Origin: Eubacterium sp. AF36-5BH
GTDB lineage: Bacteria > Bacillota > Clostridia > Lachnospirales > Lachnospiraceae
Reading direction: 5' to 3'
NCBI RefSeq assembly: GCF_003460505.1
Contig: NZ_QTVG01000005.1
Span: 186,001 to 250,000 of the forward strand
DNA length: 64,000 nt
The notes beneath the pieces were generated by a model, which was given only the letters and a program-made list of their open reading frames with translations, searched no databases and was not told where the DNA came from. Within the stretch, counting starts at the first letter, position 1, and each line of letters starts with the position of its first letter. The position numbers and the translations under genes are program-made. This document shows positions 46,133 through 55,909 of this stretch, in pieces.

Positions 46133-47984
46133 AACATACACCTCCTCCAAAACTTGCAGCTCCGCAACCTGAGCACTGCATTCTACAGTTCGGAGTTACT
46201 TTTTCATTTTGAGCATTGTGCCATTCGTTTAATAAAAATCTCTTTGTTACTCCTGTATCTATAAAATCCCAAGGGAATATTTCGTCATCGCTACGTTCTC
46301 TTGTAATATAGAAATCCATGTCTATATTAGTTTCTTCAATTGCCTCGTCCCAAATCTGTCTGTTGTGATACTCTGACCAGGCATCATAAATACCACCTTT
46401 TTCGTATACTCTCAAAAGAGTTTTTGATAATTTTCTATCACCTCTTGCAAGTAAACCTTCCAAAATACTAATGTCAGATTCATGCCAGTGATATCTGATA
46501 CTTTTTCTGTTTAATAAAGTTTTCATTTTGTCATTTACTTTGTGAGCCTTATCTAAAAATGTTTTAGCTGTACACATTGGTGCCCACTGAAAAGGTGTAA
46601 ATGGCTTTGGCACGAAAAATGAGGTACTTGCTGTAATCTGGCACTTTCCATGTCGTTCTTCTTTTGGAACTGTTTCATAATAAAGTTCAGCAATTTTTTC
46701 GCACAAATCCATGATACCGTCTACATCATCATTTGTTTCCGTTGGCTGACCTAACATAAAGTATAATTTTACCTTATTCCAACCACCTATAAATGCCTGT
46801 TTACAGCCATTTAAAATATTTTCTTCTGTAAGACCTTTGTTGATTACATTTCTCATTCTCTGAGTTCCTGCTTCAGGTGCAAAAGTAATTGAACTCTTTT
46901 TCACATCCTGAACCTTACTCATAACATCAAGAGAAAAAGCATCAATTCTAAGAGAAGGTAATGAAATATTTATTTTTTTCTTCTTACATTCTTCAATTAG
47001 GAAATCTATCAATTCCTTTAACTTGCTATAATCACTTGTACTAAGAGAACTTAATGATATTTCATCATGGCCTGTACTTTGTAACTGGGTAAGAGCAATT
47101 TCTTTTAATGTCTCAAGACTTTTTTCCCTTAAAGGCTTATACACTGAACCTGCCTGACAGAATCTACACTCTCTAATACAGCCTCTTTGAATTTCAAGAA
47201 CACATCTGTCCTGAACAATTTTTGTAAAAGGTACTACAGGCTTATCAGGATAGCATACATTATCAAAATCAAGAACAATATCTTTTTTTATTACATCCTG
47301 AATATTTGGATTATTGCATTTCATTTCCTTAATCGTTCCATCTTCATTATAAGAAACATCATAAAACATAGGCACATACATACATGGTATGTTTGCTGCT
47401 TTTTCAAGAAACTCTCTTCTTGTACCACCATTAGCTTTGTTTTCTTTATACAAATCAATTAAATGGTAATATTCTGTTTCACCTTCACCCATATAAAAGA
47501 TATCAAAGAAATCTGCTATAGGCTCAGGATTATAAGTGCATGGCCCACCACCAATAACAATTGGATCATCTTCACTTCTATCAACTGACAAAAACGGTAT
47601 ATCGCTTAAGTCAAGTAACTGCAAAATATTTGTGTAGCACATTTCGTACTGAAGAGTAATGCCTAAAAAGTCAAAATTCTTTACAGGTTCCTGAGACTCC
47701 AGTGCAAATAATGGTATGTGCTCCTCTCGCATGATTTTATCTAAATCAACCCATGGAGAATAAACTCTTTCGCAGTAAATATCATCACGTCTGTTTAATA
47801 AATCATATATAATCTGAATTCCTAAATGAGACATCCCAATTGTATAAACATCAGGAAATGCCATTGCGAATCGAACGTCTACTTTTTTAGGATCTTTTTT
47901 TATCATATTAACTTCTCCACCTATATACATAGATGGCTTTTCTATTTTCATTAGTATTTCATCACTAAGTGCTAATTTTCTCAT
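46122..47984 (-). CDS. TIGR03960-type radical SAM protein
   Basis: A 620-residue protein with an N-terminal B12-binding-like domain (AMAFPDVYTIGMSHLGIQI) and a radical SAM core whose CxxxCxxC is in QRGCIRECRFCQAG. LSTSDYSKL and FAPEAGTQRMRNVINKG follow. It ends in a Cys-rich tail (CRMQCSGCGAASFGGG), probably an additional cluster or metal site. Substrate unknown. The start is ATG 47984 behind GAGGAG; a 33-codon upstream extension has no site. It heads the rng-linked operon, with a promoter at 48057-48085. Confidence 0.88.
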   Translation of the reverse strand: MRKLALSDEILMKIEKPSMYIGGEVNMIKKDPKKVDVRFAMAFPDVYTIGMSHLGIQIIYDLLNRRDDIYCERVYSPWVDLDKIMREEHIPLFALESQEPVKNFDFLGITLQYEMCYTNILQLLDLSDIPFLSVDRSEDDPIVIGGGPCTYNPEPIADFFDIFYMGEGETEYYHLIDLYKENKANGGTRREFLEKAANIPCMYVPMFYDVSYNEDGTIKEMKCNNPNIQDVIKKDIVLDFDNVCYPDKPVVPFTKIVQDRCVLEIQRGCIRECRFCQAGSVYKPLREKSLETLKEIALTQLQSTGHDEISLSSLSTSDYSKLKELIDFLIEECKKKKINISLPSLRIDAFSLDVMSKVQDVKKSSITFAPEAGTQRMRNVINKGLTEENILNGCKQAFIGGWNKVKLYFMLGQPTETNDDVDGIMDLCEKIAELYYETVPKEERHGKCQITASTSFFVPKPFTPFQWAPMCTAKTFLDKAHKVNDKMKTLLNRKSIRYHWHESDISILEGLLARGDRKLSKTLLRVYEKGGIYDAWSEYHNRQIWDEAIEETNIDMDFYITRERSDDEIFPWDFIDTGVTKRFLLNEWHNAQNEKVTPNCRMQCSGCGAASFGGGVCFEN

Positions 47985-48056
47985 TAAAACTCCTCTTAAA
48001 TAGTTTATTATTTCCCCATCAAAATAAAATGACGAAATTTTAACATAAGTATTTAT

Positions 48057-48085
48057 ATTATAATACAGATTAAGTTTTTTCACAA
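48057..48085 (-). promoter_or_regulatory. Promoter of the radical SAM/DUF2344/rng operon
   Basis: On the minus strand TTGTGA (48080-48085), a 17-bp spacer and a perfect TATAAT (48057-48062). The start would fall near 48050. Confidence 0.75.
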
Positions 48086-48125
48086 TTTATATGTAGTATT
48101 TTGCCATAAACTTTTTGCTGAAATA

Positions 48126-48134
48126 TGTTATACT
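48126..48134 (+). promoter_or_regulatory. Extended -10 element for PHP gene
   Basis: TGTTATACT is an extended -10 (TG, one base, TATACT) about 30 bp before the PHP-domain ATG. No good -35 is visible. Confidence 0.45.
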
Positions 48135-48164
48135 TATAAATATTAAAATATAGAGGAAAAAACA

Positions 48165-48830
48165 ATGTATAAATACGAAACTCACTTACATACAAACGCT
48201 GCCAGTGCCTGTGCTTCTATTTCAGGCAGTGAAACAGCTATAGAATTTAAGAAATTAGGCTATACAGGTATATTTGTTACGGATCATTTTTTTAGAGGCA
48301 ATTCTAATATCCCTCATAACTTTCCTTGGATTAATAGAATTAATATGTTTTCACGAGGTTACGAAGAAGCAAAAAAAACAGGCGATAAAATTGGTCTTCA
48401 GGTTTTCTTTGGTTGGGAAGAAACTTATGATGGACAGGATTTTCTAATTTACGGTTTAGATAAACAGTGGATGATTGAACATCCCGAAATGGAATATTGG
48501 ACAATTAAAGAACAGTTTCAGGCGGTAAATGATGCCGGCGGAATGGTAATTCATGCACATCCTTTTAGGGACAGACCTTATATACCTGAAATCAGATTAT
48601 TTCCAAACTATGTAAACGGCGTAGAAATATTTAATGCTAAAAATAATCAGGACGAAAACGACCAGGCATACATGTACGCAAAAAAATATAATCTGCCAAT
48701 GACTGCCGGGGCGGACAACCACCACATTCCTATCGTTAATTCTGGAATTGATGTTATGAAAAAATTTAATAGCGAAAAAGATTATGTGAATCTTATAAAA
48801 AATAATTTGCCAAAGGATTTGATTATATAA
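48165..48830 (+). CDS. PHP-domain phosphoesterase
   Basis: A 221-residue PHP protein with a metal-binding HLHT motif (ETHLHTNAA), FVTDHF, VIHAHPFRD and TAGADNHH. These form the trinuclear metal site of the family. Members include histidinol phosphatase and 5'-3' nucleases/phosphoesterases. It faces the his operon convergently but is not in it, and lacks clear HisK features. A histidinol-phosphatase role is possible, not shown. RBS AGAGGAAAA precedes the ATG. Confidence 0.85.
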   Translation: MYKYETHLHTNAASACASISGSETAIEFKKLGYTGIFVTDHFFRGNSNIPHNFPWINRINMFSRGYEEAKKTGDKIGLQVFFGWEETYDGQDFLIYGLDKQWMIEHPEMEYWTIKEQFQAVNDAGGMVIHAHPFRDRPYIPEIRLFPNYVNGVEIFNAKNNQDENDQAYMYAKKYNLPMTAGADNHHIPIVNSGIDVMKKFNSEKDYVNLIKNNLPKDLII

Positions 48831-48862
48831 GAAATCACGGATAAATTTCTTATTTCATAAAT

Positions 48863-48911
48863 AAAAGGTCTAAAACCATTATTGTTTTACACAATTGATT
48901 TAGACCTTTTT
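48863..48911 (+). terminator. Bidirectional terminator between PHP gene and his operon
   Basis: AAAAGGTCTAAA (48863-48874) pairs exactly with TTTAGACCTTTT (48899-48910), with a T-run through 48911. On the minus strand the stem is followed by TTTTAT, so it can serve both convergent units. Confidence 0.85.
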
Positions 48912-48955
48912 ATGTAGTATAAAATTTCCGTTACATGAAAATTTATTATTCATTG

Positions 48956-50179
48956 CTATCTTCTTGATAATTCTTTTGTAATTTCCTTCCAGCTTACTCC
49001 TTTTTCAGCCATAAGTACCATTACATGATATAAGAAATCAGATATTTCATATTTTACTTCCTGTGGATCAGGATTCTTAGCAGCTATAACAATTTCTGTT
49101 GCTTCTTCTCCTACTTTCTTAAGAATCTTGTCGATGCCCTTGTGGAATAAGTAATTAGTGTAAGACCCTTCTTTTGGATTCTCTTTTCTATCCAAAATTA
49201 CGTTAAATACATCTTCAAATACTTTCATTGGATTAGTATCGTCATATTCTTTTTTCACAAGATTATTAAAGAAACATGTATCTGCTCCTGTGTGACATGG
49301 CACACCAACCTGTCTTACTTTTGCAAGCATTGTGTCCAAATCGCAATCCATAGCAAGTTCCTTAACATACTGGTAGTGACCTGATGTTTCACCCTTTACC
49401 CAAAGTTCATTACGGCTTCTGCTAAAATAAGTCATTTTGCCTGTTTCGATTGTGTTATTAAATGCCTCTTCATTCATGTAAGCCAACATAAGAACCTTGT
49501 TAGTTTTATAATCCTGAACTACAACAGGAATCATACCGTCTGAATTTGTCTTAAAATCAGCAAACTTCATAGGACTTTCAAAAACATTAACCTTAATGCC
49601 CTTTTCCTTTAATTCTTTTTTATATTTCATAAAGTCAAAATCATTTACAAATGTCTCAGAGCAAACACCGTAACATTTATTGTCTGCTACAGCTTCAACA
49701 TTGTTGCTTATATAGAGCACATCTTTCAATGACTCAATATTTTCTTTTGTAGTAATTACTAATGAAATTTTCTTCTCAATATCTTCTGACAAATTATAAT
49801 TTGAAATAAGTGCTATGTTATCGCTACCAAATCTGCTTGAAGCTTCTTCTAAAAGATGCATATCTGTATCAACATTTAGTACAGCCTTTTTAGCACCTGT
49901 ATAAATGTATTTTTTAACATCTTCAAGTCTTTTAATATTGCCACCAACAAGCATTGGTATATCAACAGAGTCTGCAATATTAATCATGGCACTAATATTT
50001 GCTTCGTGTTCACTGTCATTTGAAGAAATGTCAAAAACAAGAAGTTCATCTGCTCCATTATTGTCATAAACAGTTGCTATTTCTACAGGATTACCTGTAC
50101 CAATAACTTCCTTTGTATCTTTATTTACCACCTTACCTTCAAATAAATAAATTGAAGGAATTAAATTTATGTAATTCAT
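48956..50179 (-). CDS. hisI: Degenerate HisF-like domain fused to HisI and HisE
   Basis: A 407-residue protein. Residues about 205-310 are phosphoribosyl-AMP cyclohydrolase (YFSRSRNELWVKGETSGH, MDCD, PCHTGADTCFF), and about 318-407 are phosphoribosyl-ATP pyrophosphatase (KVGEEATEIVIAA). They perform steps 2 and 3 of histidine synthesis. Residues 1-200 resemble HisF but are shortened: IPSIYLFEGKVV aligns with IPCLDVKDGRVV, so catalytic Asp11 is Tyr11. GGNIKRLEDVKKYIYTGA (phosphate site) and a HisF-like end (ELKEKGIKVNVFES) remain. The N-terminal half is probably not a working cyclase. Its ATG overlaps the hisB stop by 1 bp (TAATG). Confidence 0.88.
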   Translation of the reverse strand: MNYINLIPSIYLFEGKVVNKDTKEVIGTGNPVEIATVYDNNGADELLVFDISSNDSEHEANISAMINIADSVDIPMLVGGNIKRLEDVKKYIYTGAKKAVLNVDTDMHLLEEASSRFGSDNIALISNYNLSEDIEKKISLVITTKENIESLKDVLYISNNVEAVADNKCYGVCSETFVNDFDFMKYKKELKEKGIKVNVFESPMKFADFKTNSDGMIPVVVQDYKTNKVLMLAYMNEEAFNNTIETGKMTYFSRSRNELWVKGETSGHYQYVKELAMDCDLDTMLAKVRQVGVPCHTGADTCFFNNLVKKEYDDTNPMKVFEDVFNVILDRKENPKEGSYTNYLFHKGIDKILKKVGEEATEIVIAAKNPDPQEVKYEISDFLYHVMVLMAEKGVSWKEITKELSRR

Positions 50180-50766
50180 TATAATGTTCCTTTCGTAGAT
50201 AATACGTCTTTAATTCTGTCATCAAATAAAGTTGCCTGGTCAAGAGCTTTCGCAAAAGCTTTGTATATGCCTTCAATCATATGATGATTATTGCCCGGTT
50301 CTAAAATATTAATATGCAAATTCATTCCTACCCCATAAGTAATTGCATGGAAAAATTCCTTAACCATTTCTGTATCAAAATCACCAACTTTATCTGTTGT
50401 AAATTCCCCCTTAAAAACAAGATATGGTCTGCCTGACAAATCAAGAGCACATAAAACCAATGACTCGTCCATTGGTAAAATTATGTTGCCATAACGCTTA
50501 ATTGATTTCTTGTCTCCCAAAGCTTCTTTTATAGCCATGCCAAGAGTGATACCTGTATCTTCAATTGTATGATGACAATCCACATACAAATCGCCATTGA
50601 CCTTAACGTCTAAATCAAAGAAACCATGTTTTGCAAAACTTATAAGCATGTGGTCAAAGAAACCAATGCCTGTATGTATATTTGATATTCCACTACCGTC
50701 TAAATTAATGGAAATTTCTATTTGCGTTTCACTTGTATTACGAACACATTTACCTATTCTACTCAT
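50179..50766 (-). CDS. hisB: Imidazoleglycerol-phosphate dehydratase
   Basis: A 195-residue monofunctional HisB (IGPD), step 7 of histidine synthesis. Mn-binding motifs are GFFDHML, DCHHTIEDTGI, and HMIEGIYKAF preceded by NHH. No HisB-N phosphatase domain is fused, as usual outside Enterobacteria. It is co-transcribed between hisD and the HisF-like/HisIE gene, overlapping the latter by one base. RBS AAAGGAAT precedes the ATG. Confidence 0.96.
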   Translation of the reverse strand: MSRIGKCVRNTSETQIEISINLDGSGISNIHTGIGFFDHMLISFAKHGFFDLDVKVNGDLYVDCHHTIEDTGITLGMAIKEALGDKKSIKRYGNIILPMDESLVLCALDLSGRPYLVFKGEFTTDKVGDFDTEMVKEFFHAITYGVGMNLHINILEPGNNHHMIEGIYKAFAKALDQATLFDDRIKDVLSTKGTL

Positions 50767-50834
50767 TTAATATTCCTTTCTGTTAAAACAAAAGTTTAAT
50801 ATCTCTAAAACAAGAGACTTATTTGATTATCTAT

Positions 50835-52130
50835 TTAGTCATCAAATCTGACTTTAATTGAGTTTGCATGAGCTGTTAATCCTTCAGCCTTAGCAAATTT
50901 CTGAATATCCTGACTCATTGGTTCAAGTGCTTCTCTTGAGAATGAAATAATACTTGATTTCTTAATAAAATCATCAACACTAAGTGGTGAGAAGAATTTT
51001 GCTGTTCCATTTGTTGGTAAAACATGGTTTGGACCTGCAAAATAATCTCCCAAAGGTTCAGAACTGTATTCACCAAGGAACATGGCACCTGCATTTTTTA
51101 CTCTTGTCATTGTATCGAACGGATTCTTTGTTAAAATTTCTAAATGTTCTGATGCTATTTCATTTGCTGCATCAATGGCATCATCCATAGTTTCAGCAAC
51201 AAGAATATAACCATAATTTTCTAAAGATTTTTCCATGATTTCTGTTCTGCTAAGTTCTTTTACAAACTTGTCTACCCACTTTGAAACTTCATTAGCAAGT
51301 TCTTCACTTGTAGTAACTAAAATTGCCGATGCAAGTTCATCATGTTCAGCCTGTGAAAGTAAATCAGCAGCAACATATTTTGGATTAGCTGTTTCATCTG
51401 CTAAAACTAAAATCTCACTAGGACCTGCAATTGAGTCAATACTTACAAAGCCAAATACTGCTTTCTTTGCAAGAGCAACAAAAATATTACCAGGGCCAAC
51501 AATTTTGTCTACTTTCTTAATAGATTCAGTTCCGTAAGCTAAAGCACCAATAGCCTGTGCCCCACCAACTTTATAAATCTTATCAACGCCTGCTTCATTT
51601 GCAGCAATTAATGTGTTAGGATTAACTTTTCCATCTTTTCCAGGTGGTGTTACCATAACAATTTCTTCAACGCCTGCAACTTTTGCCGGTATAACGTTCA
51701 TTAAAACAGATGATGGGTAAGCTGCCTTGCCCCCCGGTACATAAACACCCACTCTTGCAATAGGTGTAACTTTCTGTCCAAGTAAAGAGCCATCAGGCTT
51801 TGAATCAAACCAGCTATATTGTTTTTGCTTTTCGTGATAAACTTTTATATTATTTAATGATTTTCTAATAATATCTACTAATTCTTTGTTTTCTAATGAA
51901 TCATACGCTTCCTGTATTTCTTCTTTTGTAACCAAAATATTTTCAGCGTTAATATCCGCACCGTCAAATTTCTTTGTGTAATCAAAAATAGCCTTATCGC
52001 CATTTTCTTTTACATTAGAAAGAATTTCATTTACGCTGTCTGCATACTGATCATAGTTGTTAGGACTTCTTTTTAATAAATCCTCTAAAATATTTTTCTT
52101 TGAATCTTCATTTAATTTTACAATTCTCAT
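50835..52130 (-). CDS. hisD: Histidinol dehydrogenase
   Basis: A 431-residue NAD- and zinc-dependent enzyme performing the last two oxidations from L-histidinol to histidine. Family signature: GPSEILVLADETANPKYVAADLLSQAEHDELA, containing the Zn-binding residues. PYGGKAAYPSSVLMNVIPAKVAG-like and GAGAMFLGEYSSEPLGDYFAGPNHVLPT regions are also typical. The start is ATG 52130 with AAAGGTGAT upstream; the frame runs 21 codons further with no site. 77 bp separate it from hisG. Confidence 0.97.
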   Translation of the reverse strand: MRIVKLNEDSKKNILEDLLKRSPNNYDQYADSVNEILSNVKENGDKAIFDYTKKFDGADINAENILVTKEEIQEAYDSLENKELVDIIRKSLNNIKVYHEKQKQYSWFDSKPDGSLLGQKVTPIARVGVYVPGGKAAYPSSVLMNVIPAKVAGVEEIVMVTPPGKDGKVNPNTLIAANEAGVDKIYKVGGAQAIGALAYGTESIKKVDKIVGPGNIFVALAKKAVFGFVSIDSIAGPSEILVLADETANPKYVAADLLSQAEHDELASAILVTTSEELANEVSKWVDKFVKELSRTEIMEKSLENYGYILVAETMDDAIDAANEIASEHLEILTKNPFDTMTRVKNAGAMFLGEYSSEPLGDYFAGPNHVLPTNGTAKFFSPLSVDDFIKKSSIISFSREALEPMSQDIQKFAKAEGLTAHANSIKVRFDD

Positions 52131-52207
52131 GTATATCACCTTTCCCAAAACAATAATATTTTTGCTATATTGTATTTTTAACTGCAAATCCACTTAGTAA
52201 TAAATTT

Positions 52208-52849
52208 TTAATTGTTGATTACTTCCTTTAAATCAGCAATTATTTTTCTAATTCGTTCATCTTCCATTTTCATGCTTACCTGATTAACTACCATTCTGGC
52301 TGATAATGGACAAACTTCTTCTAAAACACCTAACCCGTTTTCTTTTAGGGTTGTACCTGTTTCAACAATATCAACTATTACTTCTGACAAACCTACAATT
52401 GGTGCAAGTTCTACAGAACCGTTAAGTTTGATAATTTCTACAGTCTGATGTTTTTTATTATAAAAATAATCTTTTGCAATCTTTGTGTACTTTGAAGCCA
52501 CACGAATCATACCGTGATTATTAAGCAATTCTCTTGCTGATTCAGGTCCGCATACACACATTTTACACTTTCCAAAGCCTAAATCCAATACTTCATATAA
52601 TTTTCTGTCTTCTTCTAAAATTGTGTCCTTTCCAACAATACCAATGTCCGCCGCACCATATTCAACATAAGTAGGTACGTCACTTGCTTTTGCTAAAAAG
52701 AAACGTAATTTCAATTCTTCGTTAACAAAAATTAATTTTCTTGTTTTTTCATCTTCCATTTCTTCGCACTGGATACCTATTTTTTTAAACATTTCCATTG
52801 CTGTCTTTGCTAATCTGCCCTTTGCTAGAGCGAAAGTTAAATATCTCAT
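52208..52849 (-). CDS. hisG: ATP phosphoribosyltransferase, short form
   Basis: A 213-residue short HisG (HisGS), committing step of histidine synthesis: ATP plus PRPP to [25 protein letters not shown], the [14 protein letters not shown] segment and [16 protein letters not shown] (PRPP loop) are intact. It lacks the C-terminal regulatory ACT-like domain of long HisG, so it needs HisZ, encoded 24 bp upstream, for activity and feedback by histidine. Confidence 0.97.
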   Translation of the reverse strand: MRYLTFALAKGRLAKTAMEMFKKIGIQCEEMEDEKTRKLIFVNEELKLRFFLAKASDVPTYVEYGAADIGIVGKDTILEEDRKLYEVLDLGFGKCKMCVCGPESARELLNNHGMIRVASKYTKIAKDYFYNKKHQTVEIIKLNGSVELAPIVGLSEVIVDIVETGTTLKENGLGVLEEVCPLSARMVVNQVSMKMEDERIRKIIADLKEVINN

Positions 52850-52872
52850 TTTATCTCCTATAATCTTATGCC

Positions 52873-54054
52873 TTATTCGTTAATATATGTTACTTTTGTA
52901 GCACCATCCTCTGTCTTAAACTGCTTATATTCTTCTATGTCAATGTCTTTTTTCTTTAACAATAATTCAGTTTTGACACCTTTATCTCTTAATTCAGTTG
53001 CGTACACAAATGCTTTTTTTCTATATTTGGGTTCATAAATTACTACTTCATATTCGTAATCTGTTTTTTCGTTTTTACCACTGTGTGCAATAAGAATCTG
53101 GTCCATATAAATTGCAAAACCAATGGCTGATGCGTTTTTACCAAACTGTGCTAAAAGCTTATCATATCTTCCACCTGCAGCAATTGGTTCACCTGTTCCA
53201 TAAGTAAAACCTTTAAAAATAATACCTGTGTAATAACCATAATTGCTAAGAGATGCTAAATCAAAACTAATATATTTTGTCACACCATATTCTTCTAATA
53301 TAGCATATAATTTTTCTAATCTTCTAATTGCATCTAATGCTTTCTTATTAGTTGTTAAAGTCTTTGCTGTATTTAACACTTCTACTGAACCGAAAAGTTC
53401 AGGTAACTTTAACATAGCATTTTTTACTTCTCCAACTACAATATTTTCATCAAGAATTTCTTCTACACCAAAGTCGTTCTTATTAACAATCATTTCTCTT
53501 AATTTTTCTTCTGCTTCTTCATCAAGGCCGCTTTCTTCAATTAAACCATTGTAAAAATCTACATGACCGATTTCTACAAGAAATTCTTCAAGGCCTGAGG
53601 CTTTCAATGATTCAACAGATAAGGCTATCATTTCAGCATCTGCTTCAACAGAATCATCATTAATTAATTCGCAGCCAAGCTGTGTGTTTTCTTTTAATTT
53701 TCCCTGAAGTTCAGAATTGTTTACGTATGTATTTGCATTGTAACAAAGCTTAATTGGAACATTCACGTCCATATAATATTTTGCTGCAAGTCTTGCAATT
53801 GAAGGAGTTATATCAGGTCTTAAAACCAATGTATTACCTTCTCTGTCAAAGAACTTATACAAATTCTTTGAAGCAACAGAACCTCTTTCTTTATTAAAAA
53901 TATCAAAAAATTCAAACGTAGGTGTTTGAATGTTATGATATCCATATAAATTAAATACCTTGTTAATGTTATTTTCTATTGTTAATTTTACAGCACATTC
54001 TTTGCCATAAACATCTCTTACTCCAACAGGAGTATGTAATAATGCCTTACTCAT
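52873..54054 (-). CDS. hisZ: ATP phosphoribosyltransferase regulatory subunit HisZ
   Basis: A 393-residue paralogue of histidyl-tRNA synthetase that pairs with short HisG. Class II synthetase-like motifs are recognisable: [34 protein letters not shown], and [15 protein letters not shown]. The anticodon-binding domain of HisRS is reduced to a short C-terminal end. It heads the his operon; RBS GGAGGAATT precedes the ATG. Confidence 0.93.
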   Translation of the reverse strand: MSKALLHTPVGVRDVYGKECAVKLTIENNINKVFNLYGYHNIQTPTFEFFDIFNKERGSVASKNLYKFFDREGNTLVLRPDITPSIARLAAKYYMDVNVPIKLCYNANTYVNNSELQGKLKENTQLGCELINDDSVEADAEMIALSVESLKASGLEEFLVEIGHVDFYNGLIEESGLDEEAEEKLREMIVNKNDFGVEEILDENIVVGEVKNAMLKLPELFGSVEVLNTAKTLTTNKKALDAIRRLEKLYAILEEYGVTKYISFDLASLSNYGYYTGIIFKGFTYGTGEPIAAGGRYDKLLAQFGKNASAIGFAIYMDQILIAHSGKNEKTDYEYEVVIYEPKYRKKAFVYATELRDKGVKTELLLKKKDIDIEEYKQFKTEDGATKVTYINE

Positions 54055-54086
54055 AATTCCTCCAGTATATTTCGTTTTCGCTTTAG

Positions 54087-54142
54087 TGTTGTAAAGTGGT
54101 AATTCGCTACTATGTTAGTGAGTTGAAATCAATTTTACAACA
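54087..54142 (-). promoter_or_regulatory. 9-bp inverted repeat over the his promoter
   Basis: TGTTGTAAA (54087-54095) and TTTACAACA (54134-54142) are exact reverse complements, 38 bp apart. The right arm overlaps the -10 and spacer of the his promoter and the left arm lies in the leader. This could be an operator with looping, or a 5' RNA stem. I found no T-box or histidine-rich leader peptide here. Confidence 0.5.
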
Positions 54143-54160
54143 ATCTAAATTTTATGTCAA
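54132..54160 (-). promoter_or_regulatory. his operon promoter
   Basis: On the minus strand TTGACA (54155-54160), a 17-bp spacer and TAAAAT (54132-54137). Transcription would start near 54125, leaving a leader of about 70 nt before hisZ. Confidence 0.8.
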
Positions 54161-54193
54161 GTTAGTTATTTCCTATATATTAATTATATCTTT

Positions 54194-54730
54194 TTAGTTA
54201 TCTCTTAGAGATAAATCTCTTTGAATCCCTTCTAAATAATGTACTGGTGCTCCCGGAGCACTTTTTAAAATAAACTCTTTATCAATTTCTTCAAATCTGA
54301 AACTTTTTCTACCACCATTTATGCTTCTCTCATAAAAAGCCTTAATTTGTGTAAAAGGCAAATAATAAATTTCGTTTCTATGGGAATAAAATAATATAAT
54401 AAAGGATATGCCACCCTGTTCTTCAAAATCTTCCATAAACTTAACCTGATGCTCATGAATATTCATCATTGGAAAAGTATCAACAGCGCACTCTTTAGCA
54501 TCAAAACAAATTGGAATTCCTTGAACAGCTCCAATATAGTCAACTGTACTTTGCTTTTCAAAATAAGCTAATGTAATATGTCTAGTTTGCTGATCTATTT
54601 TTACGGGAGTAATAGGTGTTGGTATTTTCTGAATCAAAGCAAGCTTTTTATCTCTATAATTTTCATTTGTCATATTAATCATGTCTTCAAGAGTTGAACC
54701 TCTAAGACCTCTAGACGACCAAGTACCCAT
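54194..54730 (-). CDS. recU: Holliday junction resolvase RecU
   Basis: A 178-residue RecU, resolving four-way junctions in recombination and chromosome segregation in Firmicutes. The family start RGLRGSTLEDMIN, QSTVDYIGAVQG, catalytic CFDAKE (motif D-x-K) and HEHQVKFMEDFEEQGGISFIILF match the family. It is shorter at the N-terminus than Bacillus RecU (about 206). In Bacillus recU lies next to a PBP gene; here it stands alone between hisZ and a pseudouridine synthase gene. Confidence 0.93.
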   Translation of the reverse strand: MGTWSSRGLRGSTLEDMINMTNENYRDKKLALIQKIPTPITPVKIDQQTRHITLAYFEKQSTVDYIGAVQGIPICFDAKECAVDTFPMMNIHEHQVKFMEDFEEQGGISFIILFYSHRNEIYYLPFTQIKAFYERSINGGRKSFRFEEIDKEFILKSAPGAPVHYLEGIQRDLSLRDN

Positions 54731-54805
54731 TTTTCTTCCTTTCTCTATTCAAAATTGTTCATATAAAAATAAAAATTTCGTTACAATCTGTTCTGTTTGG
54801 TTTCG

Positions 54806-55786
54806 TTATTTGTTTTGAAAATCAATGAAATTTGCATATTCTTTTGAAGGTCTTGCTACAAAAGTTTTGTATGATAAATTCCTGCAACTACCCTCTACCT
54901 TTTCAAAAATCAACTGCCATGAATGTAACATTTGATTTTTTATACCATAGGTTTCTTTGTATTTATCGTTAATCTCTTTTTTGCCATATTTGTAATCACC
55001 AATAATCGGATGATTAATTGAAGCCAAATGTGCTCTAATCTGATGTGGCTTGCCTGTAACAAGTTTTACTTTAAGAACTGTAATTCCAGCCTGTTTAAGT
55101 CCCTTCTTATATTCTAAAGGCTCATAAGCCGTTTCAATATAGTCACCATTATTTTCAGCCTGTGAAATTGTAACCTTGTTTGTTTTGCTATTCTTACTTA
55201 AATAACCTTTTATGTTCATGGACGAATCAACATATCCACTTACAACAGCTAAATAATACTTATCCATTGTACGTTCCTTGAACATTTTAGACATTATCTG
55301 TAATCCTTCCAATGACTTTCCGGCGACAATTAAACCACTTGTATTTCTGTCTAATCTGTTACAGACTGCCGGTTTAAAAGTTTCTAAGTTCTGCTCTGTT
55401 ATCTGACCTGAATTTACTAAATAAGAAATAACGTATTCATTTAAAGACACATCGTTGTCATTTGCTTTTTGGCTTAACATTCCTGCCGGCTTATTTATGA
55501 ATAAAACATTGTCATCTTCATATACAATATCTAACTTAACAGGCTTAACTATATTAGTTTTATGCTCACCTTTAAATTTTGCAATGGTGTCCTCAGCCAT
55601 AAAAATTTTAATACTATCTTTTTCTTTTAGCTTATCTTTTCCATCAGATTTTTTTCCATTAAGAACTATATTTTTCTTTCTAAGCATTTTGTATATAAAA
55701 CTACTTGGAGCTTCCTTAAAATACTTAAAAAGAAATTTATCAAATCTCTGTCCTGCCTGATTTTTTTCTATAATAATTTCTTTCAT
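54806..55786 (-). CDS. RluA/RluC-type pseudouridine synthase
   Basis: A 326-residue enzyme with an N-terminal S4 domain (FDKFLFKYFKEAPSSFIYKMLRKKNIVLNGKK) and a RluA-type catalytic domain. The catalytic Asp is in CNRLDRNTSGLIV, and the GKPHQIRAHLASINHPIIGDYKYG motif follows. It modifies uridines in rRNA or tRNA; the target is unknown. It differs from the RluD-type enzyme at 24431 (about 302 residues). Its ATG follows an AAGGAATTTAA-like site. Confidence 0.92.
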   Translation of the reverse strand: MKEIIIEKNQAGQRFDKFLFKYFKEAPSSFIYKMLRKKNIVLNGKKSDGKDKLKEKDSIKIFMAEDTIAKFKGEHKTNIVKPVKLDIVYEDDNVLFINKPAGMLSQKANDNDVSLNEYVISYLVNSGQITEQNLETFKPAVCNRLDRNTSGLIVAGKSLEGLQIMSKMFKERTMDKYYLAVVSGYVDSSMNIKGYLSKNSKTNKVTISQAENNGDYIETAYEPLEYKKGLKQAGITVLKVKLVTGKPHQIRAHLASINHPIIGDYKYGKKEINDKYKETYGIKNQMLHSWQLIFEKVEGSCRNLSYKTFVARPSKEYANFIDFQNK

Positions 55787-55909
55787 TTAAATTCCTTATT
55801 TTTATATTCTAATCTTATACATTGCTATTTTTAATTAAACCTATCTGCCAGATATCTCATATTATGATTTGCATTTCAGCTAAACCTTTTATGAAACAAC
55901 TTTAATTGT

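Noticed and set aside
48165..48830. PHP protein as histidinol phosphatase of the his operon
   Set aside because: It is convergent and separated by a terminator; PHP motifs alone do not identify the substrate.
54055..54131. T-box or His-leader peptide upstream of hisZ
   Set aside because: No T-box sequence (GGGTGG...) and no His-rich short ORF were found.
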